From Litoditis marina (lineage: Eukaryota; Nematoda; Chromadorea; Rhabditida; Rhabditidae), in the NCBI GenBank assembly GCA_964036275.1, contig OZ038434.1, positions 21,565,879-21,629,878 on the forward strand: a DNA stretch of 64,000 bases, written 5' to 3'. The notes under the pieces were generated by a model. It was given only the letters and a program-made list of their open reading frames with translations, had not been told where the DNA came from and did no database searches. The position numbers and the translations under genes are program-made. Within the stretch, counting starts at the first letter, position 1; every line of letters begins with the position of its first letter. Below, one piece after another: positions 55,401-64,000 of this stretch.

Positions 55401-57189
55401 ATTTTTAAGTTTTCTACACATGAGAGGAGTTCAAAAATACCAAGTTTGAATACTAAATCTCACGTAGGGCAAAAATCGCAACTCCATTCACGTCAATTTG
55501 GGGGTGTTTTTGGTTAGCACCGCCACTCAATTATTTCGGGACTGTTTCAACTTATGCTATTAAGATGAACATTTTTAAGTTTCTACACATGAGAGGAGTT
55601 CAAAAATACCAAGTTTGAACACTAAATCTCGCGTAGGGCGAAAATCGCAACTCCATTCACGTCAACTTGGGGTGTTTTTGGTTAGCACGGCCACTCAATT
55701 ATTTCGGGACTGTTTCAACTTATGCAAATAAGATGAACACTTTTAAGTTTCTACACATGAGAGGAGTTCAAAAATACCAAGTTTGAATACTAAATCTCAC
55801 GTAGGGCGAAAATCGCAACTCCATTCACGTCAACTTGGGGGTGTTTTTGGTTAGCACCGCCACCCATTAATTTGGGGACTGTTTCAACTTATACAAATAA
55901 GATGAACATTTTTAAGTTTCTACACATGAGAGGAGTTCAAAAATACCAAGTTTGAATACTAAATCTCACGTAGGGCGAAAATCGCAACTCCATTCACGTC
56001 AACTTGGGGGTGTTTTTGGTTAGCACGGCCACTCAATTATTTCGGGACTGTTTCAACTTATGCTAATAAGATGAACATTTTGAGTTTCTACACATGAGGG
56101 GAGTTAAAAAATACCAAGTTTGAACACTAAATCTCACGTAGGGCAAAAATCGCAACTTCCATTCACGTCAATTTGGGGGTGTTTTTGGTTAGCACCGCCA
56201 CTCAATTATTTCGGGACTGTTTCAACTTATGCTATTAAGATGAACATTTTTGAGTTTCTACACATGAGGGGAGTTAAAAAATACCAAGTTTGAACACTAA
56301 ATCTCACGGTAGGGCAAAAATCGCAACTCCATTCACGTCAATTTGGGGGTGTTTTTGGTTAGCACCGCCACTCAATTATTTCGGGACTGTTTCAACTTAT
56401 GCTATTAAGATGAACATTTTTAAGTTTCTACACATGAGAGGAGTTCAAAAATACCAAGTTTGAACACTAAATCTCGCGTAGGGCGAAAATCGCAACTCCA
56501 TTCACGTCAACTTGGGGGTGTTTTTTGGTTAGCACCGCCACCCATTAATTTGGGGACTGTTTCAACTTATACAAATAAGATGAACATTTTTAAGTTTCTA
56601 CACATGAGAGGAGTTCAAAAATACCAAGTTTGAATACTAAATCTCACGTAGGGCGAAAATCGCAACTCCATTCACGTCAACTTGGGGGTGTTTTTGGTTA
56701 GCACGGCCACTCAATTATTTCGGGACTGTTTCAACTTATGCTAATAAGATGAACATTTTTGAGTTTCTACACATGAGGGGAGTTAAAAAATACCAAGTTT
56801 GAACACTAAATCTCACGTAGGGCAAAAATCGCAACTCCATTCACGTCAATTTGGGGGTGTTTTTGGTTAGCACCGCCCCACTCAATTATTTCGGGACTGT
56901 TTCAACTTATGCTATTAAGATGAACATTTTTAAGTTTCTACACATGAGAGGAGTTCAAAAATACCAAGTTTGAACACTAAATCTCGCGTAGGGCGAAAAT
57001 CGCAACTCCATTCACGTCAACTTGGGGTGTTTTTGGTTAGCACGGCCACTCAATTATTTCGGGACTGTTTCAACTTATGCAAATAAGATGAACATTTTTA
57101 AGTTTCTACACATGAGAGGAGTTCAAAAATACCAAGTTTGAATACTAAATCTCACGTAGGGCGAAATCGCAACTCCATTCACGTCAATT

Positions 57190-59200
57190 TGGGGGTGTTT
57201 TTGGTTAGCACCGCCACTCAATTATTTCGGGACTGTTTCAACTTATGCTAATAAGATGAACATTTTTGAGTTTCTACACATGAGAGAAGTTCAAAAATAC
57301 CAAGTTTGAACACTAAATCCCACGTAGGGCGAAAATCGCAACTCCATTCACGTCAACTTGGGGGTGTTTTTTGGTTAGCACCGCCACTCAATTATTCCGG
57401 GACTGTTTCAACTTATGCTAATAAGATGAACATTTACGAGTTTCTACACATGAGAGGAGTTCAAAAATACCAAGTTTGAACACTAAATCTCACGTAGGGC
57501 GAAAATCGCAACTCCATTCACGTCAACTTGGGGGTGTTTTTGGTTAGCACGGCCACTCAATTATTTCGGGACTGTTTCAACTTATGCAAATAAGATGAAC
57601 ATTTTAAGTTTCTACACATGAGAGGAGTTCAAAAATACCAAGTTTGAATACTAATCTCACGTAGGGCGAAAATCGCAACTCCATTCACGTCAATTTGGGG
57701 GGTGTTTTTGGTTAGCACCGCCACTCAATTATTTCGGGACTGTTTCAACTTATGCTAATAAGATGAACATTTTTGAGTTTCTACACATGAGAGAAGTTCA
57801 AAAATACCAAGTTTGAACACTAAATCCCACGTAGGGCGAAAATCGCAACTCCATTCACGTCAACTTGGGGGTGTTTTTGGTTAGCACCGCCACTCAATTA
57901 TTCCGGGACTGTTTCAACTTATGCTAATAAGATGAACATTTACGAGTTTCTACACATGAGAGGAGTTCAAAAATACCAAGTTTGAACACTAAATCTCACG
58001 TAGGGCGAAAATCGCAACTCCATTCACGTCAACTTGGGGGTGTTTTTGGTTAGCACCGCCACTCAATTATTTCGGGACTGTTTCAACTTATGCTAATAAG
58101 ATGAACATTTTTGAGTTTCTACACATGAGAGAAGTTCAAAAATACCAAGTTTGAACACTAAATCCCACGTAGGGCGAAAATCGCAACTCCATTCACGTCA
58201 ACTTGGGGGTGTTTTTGGTTAGCACCGCCACTCAATTATTCGGGACTGTTTCAACTTATGCTAATAAGATGAACATTTACGAGTTTCTACACATGAGAGG
58301 AGTTCAAAAATACCAAGTTTGAACACTAAATCTCACGTAGGGCGAAAATCGCAACTCCATTCACGTCAACTTGGGGGTGTTTTTGGTTAGCACGGCCACT
58401 CAATTATTTCGGGACTGTTTCAACTTATGCAAATAAGATGAACATTTTTAAGTTTCTACACATGAGAGGAGTTCAAAAATACCAAGTTTGAATACTAAAT
58501 CTCACGTAGGGCGAAAATCGCAACTCCATTCACGTCAATTTGGGGGTGTTTTTGGTTAGCACCGCCACTCAATTATTTCGGGACTGTTTCAACTTATGCT
58601 AATAAGATGAACATTTTTGAGTTTCTACACATGAGAGAAGTTCAAAAATACCAAGTTTGAACACTAAATCCCACGTAGGGCGAAAATCGCAACTCCATTC
58701 ACGTCAACTTGGGGGTGTTTTTGGTTAGCACCGCCACTCAATTATTCCGGACTGTTTCAACTTATGCTAATAAGATGAACATTTACGAGTTTCTACACAT
58801 GAGAGGAGTTCAAAAATACCAAGTTTGAATACTAAATCTCACGTAGGGCGAAAATCGCAACTCCATTCACGTCAATTTGGGGGTGTTTTTGGTTAGCACC
58901 GCCACTCAATTATTTCGGGACTGTTTCAACTTATGCTAATAAGATGAACATTTTTGAGTTTCTACACATGAGAGAAGTTCAAAAATACCAAGTTTGAACA
59001 CTAAATCCCACGTAGGGCGAAAATCGCAACTCCATTCACGTCAACTTGGGGGTGTTTTTGGTTAGCACCGCCACTCAATTATTCCGGGACTGTTTCAACT
59101 TATGCTAATAAGATGAACATTTACGAGTTTCTACACATGAGAGGAGTTCAAAAATACCAAGTTTGAACACTAAATCTCACGTAGGGCGAAAATCGCAACT
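57190..59200 (+). repeat. Alternating 3- and 2-monomer units with TTCCGGG and TTTACGAG
   Basis: The TTCCGG variant lies at 57395, 57901, 58745 and 59082 (a one-base-shorter TTCGGG form sits near 58239). Offsets of 506 and 337 match 3 and 2 monomers less single-base changes. The core pair is a GAGAGAAG/CCCACG monomer followed by a TTCCGGG/ATTTACGAG monomer; an ATGCAAAT monomer is present or absent between pairs. The same pair recurs at about 61.8-62.0 kb. Confidence 0.75.
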
Positions 59201-62200
59201 CCATTCACGTCAACTTGGGGGTGTTTTTGGTTAGCACCGCCACTCAATTATTTCGGGACTGTTTCAACTTATGCTAAGAAGATGCACATTTTTAAGTTTC
59301 TACACATGAGAGGAGTTCAAAAATACCAAGTTTGAATACTAAATCTCACGTAGGGCGAAAATCGCAACTCCATTCACGTCAATTTGGGGGTGTTTTTGGT
59401 TAGCACCGCCACTCAATTATTTCGGGACTGTTTCAACTTATACAAATAAGATGAACATTTTTAAGTTTCTACACATGAGAGGAGTTCAAAAATACCAAGT
59501 TTGAATACTAAATCTCACGTAGGGCGAAAATCGCAACTCCATTCACGTCAACTTGGGGGTGTTTTTGGTTAGCACCGCCACCCATTAATTTGGGGACTGT
59601 TTCAACTTATACAAATAAGATGAACATTTTAAGTTTCTACACATGAGAGGAGTTCAAAAATACCAAGTTTGAATACTAAATCTCACGTAGGGCAAAAATC
59701 GCAACTCCATTCATGTCAATTTGGGGGTGTTTTTGGTTAGCACCGCCACTCAATTATTTCGGGACTGTTTCAACTTATGCTAATAAGATGAACATTTTTG
59801 AGTTTCTACACATGAGGGGAGTTCAAAAATACCAAGTTTGAATACTAAATCTCACGTAGGGCGAAAATCGCCACTCCATTCACGTCAACTTGGGGGTGTT
59901 TTTGGTTAGCACCGCCACTCAATTATTTCGGGACTGTTTCAACTTATACAAATAAGATGAACATTTTTAAGTTTCTACACATGAGAGGAGTTCGAAAATA
60001 CCAAGTTTGAATACTAAATCTCACGTAGGGCGAAAATCGCAACTCCATTCACGTCAACTTGGGGGTGTTTTTGGTTAGCACCGCCACCCATTAATTTGGG
60101 GACTGTTTCAACTTATACAAATAAGATGAACATTTTTAAGTTTCTACACATGAGAGGAGTTCAAAAATACCAAGTTTGAATACTAAATCTCACGTAGGGC
60201 GAAAATCGCAACTCCATTCACGTCAACTTGGGGGTGTTTTTGGTTAGCACCGCCACTCAATTATTTCGGGACTGTTTCAACTTATACAAATAAGATGAAC
60301 ATTTTTAAGTTTCTACACATGAGAGGAGTTCAAAAATACCAAGTTTGAATACTAAATCTCACGTAGGGCGAAAATCGCAACTCCATTCACGTCAACTTGG
60401 GGGTGTTTTTGGTTAGCACCGCCACCCATTAATTTGGGGACTGTTTCAACTTATACAAATAAGATGAACATTTTTAAGTTTCTACACATGAGAGGAGTTC
60501 AAAAATACCAAGTTTGAATACTAAATCTCACGTAGGGCGAAAATCGCAACTCCATTCACGTCAACTTGGGGGTGTTTTTGGTTAGCACGGCCACTCAATT
60601 ATTTCGGGACTGTTTAAACTTATGCTAATAAGATGAACATTTTTGAGTTTCTACACATGAGGGGAGTTCAAAAATACCAAGTTTGAACACTAAATCTCAC
60701 GTAGGGCAAAAATCGCAACTCCATTCACGTCAATTTGGGGGTGTTTTTGGTTAGCACCGCCACTCAATTATTTCGGGACTGTTTCAACTGATACAAATAA
60801 GATGAACATTTTTAAGTTTCTACACATGAGAGGAGTTCAAAAATACCAAGTTTGAATACTAAATCTCACGTAGGGCGAAAATCGCAACTCCATTCACGTC
60901 AACTTGGGGGTGTTTTTGGTTAGCACCGCCACCCATTAATTTGGGGACTGTTTCAACTTATACAAATAAGATGAACATTTTTAAGTTTCTACACATGAGA
61001 GGAGTTCAAAAATACCAAGTTTGAATACTAAATCTCACGTAGGGCGAAAATCGCAACTCCATTCACGTCAACTTGGGGGTGTTTTTGGTTAGCACCGCCA
61101 CTCAATTATTTCGGGACTGTTTCAACTTATACAAATAAGATGAACATTTTTAAGTTTCTACACATGAGAGGAGTTCAAAAATACCAAGTTTGAATACTAA
61201 ATCTCACGTAGGGCGAAAATCGCAACTCCATTCACGTCAACTTGGGGGTGTTTTTGGTTAGCACGGCCACTCAATTATTTCGGGACTGTTTAAACTTATG
61301 CTAATAAGATGAACATTTTTGAGTTTCTACACATGAGGGGAGTTCAAAAATACCAAGTTTGAACACTAAATCTCACGTAGGGCAAAAATCGCAACTCCAT
61401 TCACGTCAATTTGGGGGTGTTTTTGGTTAGCACCGCCACTCAATTATTTCGGGATTGTTTCAACTTATGCTATTAAGATGAACATTTTTAAGTTTCTACA
61501 CATGAGAGGAGTTCAAAAATACCAAGTTTGAACACTAAATCTCGCGTAGGGCGAAAATCGCAACTCCATTCATGTCAACTTGGGGGTGTTTTTGGTTAGC
61601 ACGGCCACTCAATTATTTCGGGACTGTTTCAACTTATGCAAATAAGATGAACATTTTTAAGTTTCTACACATGAGAGGAGTTCAAAAATACCAAGTTTGA
61701 ATACTAAATCTCACGTAGGGCGAAAATCGCAACTCCATTCACGTCAATTTGGGGGTGTTTTTGGTTAGCACCGCCACTCAATTATTTCGGGACTGTTTCA
61801 ACTTATGCTAATAAGATGAACATTTTTGAGTTTCTACACATGAGAGAAGTTCAAAAATACCAAGTTTGAACACTAAATCCCACGTAGGGCGAAAATCGCA
61901 ACTCCATTCACGTCAACTTGGGGGTGTTTTTGGTTAGCACCGCCACTCAATTATTCCGGGACTGTTTCAACTTATGCTAATAAGATGAACATTTACGAGT
62001 TTCTACACATGAGAGGAGTTCAAAAATACCAAGTTTGAACACTAAATCTCACGTAGGGCGAAAATCGCAACTCCATTCACGTCAACTTGGGGGTGTTTTT
62101 GGTTAGCACCGCCACTCAATTATTTCGGGACTGTTTCAACTTATGCTAATAAGATGCACATTTTTAAGTTTCTACACATGAGAGAAGTTCAAAAATACCA

Positions 62201-64000
62201 AGTTTGAATACTAAATCTCACGTAGGGCGAAAATCGCAACTCCATTCACGTCAATTTGGGGGTGTTTTTGGTTAGCACCGCCACTCAATTATTTCAGGAC
62301 TGTTTCAACTTATGGTAATAAGATGAACATTTTTGAGTTTCTACACATGAGAGGAGTTCAAAAATACCAAGTTTGAATACTAAATCTCACGTAGGGCGAA
62401 AATCGCAACTCCATTCACGTCAATTTGGGGGTGTTTTTGGTTAGCACCGCCACTCAATTATTTCAGGACTGTTTCAACTTATGCTAATAAGATGAACATT
62501 TTTGAGTTTCTACACATGAGAGGAGTTCAAAAATACCAAGTTTGAACACTAAATCTCACGTAGGGCAAAAATCGCAACTCCATTCACGTCAATTTGGGGG
62601 TGTTTTTGGTTAGCACCGCCACTCAATTATTTCGGGACTGTTTCAACTTATGCTAATAAGATGAACATTTTTGAGTTTCTACACATGAGGGGAGTTCAAA
62701 AATACCAAGTTTGAATACTAAATCTCACGTAGGGCGAAAATCGCAACTCCATTCACGTCAACTTGGGGGTGTTTTTGGTTAGCACCGCCACTCAATTATT
62801 TCGGGACTGTTTCAACTTATACAAATAAGATGAACATTTTTAAGTTTCTACACATGAGAGGAGTTCAAAAATACCAAGTTTGAATACTAAATCTCACGTA
62901 GGGCGAAAATCGCAACTCCATTCACGTCAACTTGGGGGTGTTTTTGGTTAGCACCGCCACCCATTAATTTGGGGACTGTTTCAACTTATACAAATAAGAT
63001 GAACATTTTTAAGTTTCTACACATGAGAGGAGTTCAAAAATACCAAGTTTGAATACTAAATCTCACGTAGGGCGAAAATCGCAACTCCATTCACGTCAAC
63101 TTGGGGGTGTTTTTGGTTAGCACCGCCACCCATTAATTTGGGGACTGTTTCAACTTATACAAATAAGATGAACATTTTTATATTTCTACACATGAGAGGA
63201 GTTCAAAAATACCAAGTTTGAATACTAAATCTCACGTAGGGCGAAAATCGCAACTCCATTCACGTCAACTTGGGGGTGTTTTTGGTTAGCACGGCCACTC
63301 AATTATTTCGGGACTGTTTAAACTTATGCTAATAAGATGAACACTTTTGAGTTTCTACACATGAGGGGAGTTCAAAAATACCAAGTTTGAACACTAAATC
63401 TCACGTAGGGCAAAAATCGCAACTCCATTCACGTCAATTTGGGGGTGTTTTTGGTTAGCACCGCCACTCAATTATTTCGGGACTGTTTCAACTTATGCTA
63501 ATAAGATGAACATTTTTGAGTTTCTACACATGAGAGGAGTTCAAAAATACCAAGTTTGAACACTAAATCTCACGTAGGGCAAAAATCGCAACTCCATTCA
63601 CGTCAATTTGGGGGTGTTTTTGGTTAGCACCGCCACTCAATTATTTCGGGACTGTTTCAACTTATGCTAATAAGATGAACATTTTTGAGTTTCTACACAT
63701 GAGGGGAGTTCAAAAATACCAAGTTTGAATACTAAATCTCACGTAGGGCGAAAATCGCAACTCCATTCACGTCAACTTGGGGGTGTTTTTGGTTAGCACC
63801 GCCACTCAATTATTTCGGGACTGTTTCAACTTATACAAATAAGATGAACATTTTTAAGTTTCTACACATGAGAGGAGTTCAAAAATACCAAGTTTGAATA
63901 CTAAATCTCACGTAGGGCGAAAATCGCAACTCCATTCACGTCAACTTGGGGGTGTTTTTGGTTAGCACCGCCACCCATTAATTTGGGGACTGTTTCAACT

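Larger units (their letters stand above)
3664..64000 (+). repeat. 169-bp satellite array, main block
   Basis: About 357 head-to-tail monomers, uninterrupted and in one orientation to the window end. Variation sits at recurring sites: CAATTT or CAACTT near base 10; GCACCGCC or GCACGGCC near base 32; TCAATTATTTCGGG, the same with CAGG, or CCATTAATTTGGGG near base 42; ATACAAAT, ATGCAAAT, ATGCTAAT, GCTATT or GCTAAG near base 69; TTTAAG or TTTGAG near base 89; GAGAGGAG, GAGGGGAG or GAGAGAAG near base 106; GAATAC or GAACAC near base 132; and CTCACG, CCCACG or CTCGCG near base 143. Combinations of these define subfamilies and larger repeat units. Every monomer has stops in all frames. 169 bp is close to the DNA of one nucleosome plus linker. 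Confidence 0.98.

Noticed and set aside
3664..64000. CRISPR-like array
   Set aside because: Repeats are 169 bp and directly adjoining, with no unique spacers between them; this is satellite DNA.
3664..64000. CENP-B box in the monomer
   Set aside because: TTCGGGACTGTTTCAA matches only the TTCG half of the site; the required A and CGGG positions are not met on either strand.
1..64000. Telomeric, ribosomal or tRNA-derived repeat
   Set aside because: No telomere hexamer run is present, and nothing in the monomer resembles 5S rRNA or tRNA control boxes or folds.

Overview
The window is almost entirely satellite DNA. One tandem repeat with a consensus monomer of 169 bp (about 38% G+C, six CpG sites per monomer) fills positions 1-1818 and 3664-64000. 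All copies point the same way, and there are roughly 365-370 of them. The size, the head-to-tail order and the higher-order structure fit centromeric or pericentromeric heterochromatin of a eukaryote, but no sequence feature here proves that location. I do not recognise the monomer as a named satellite.

Layout. 1-1818 is the left array, a 7-monomer unit repeated about one and a half times. 1819-2018 is a run of exactly 200 N, which looks like a scaffolding placeholder. 2019-3663 is the only non-satellite DNA: the 3' part of a broken eukaryotic gene, a probable last intron holding a (TC)19 microsatellite, a short 3' exon with a poly(A) signal, and about 550 bp of AT-rich DNA with a small palindrome cluster. 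3664-64000 is the main array. It is a patchwork of local higher-order repeats (units of 747, about 1520, about 1180, 1358, 1183, 2613, 676 and 507 bp) and splits near 28.7 kb into two zones with different variant monomers.

The gene remnant resembles, from memory only, uncharacterised multi-copy proteins of marine invertebrates and fish: a helical middle part followed by a Tudor/chromo-like C-terminal domain. With its splice signals this points to an animal, perhaps a marine invertebrate, at low confidence. The satellite has no long open reading frame, and no genes in the window can be seen to act together.

The most interesting points are an imperfect 15-bp inverted repeat kept inside the monomers, two independent families of truncated monomers built into larger repeat units, strong zoning of variants along the array, and a predicted intron placed so that spliced and unspliced transcripts encode the same C-terminus.
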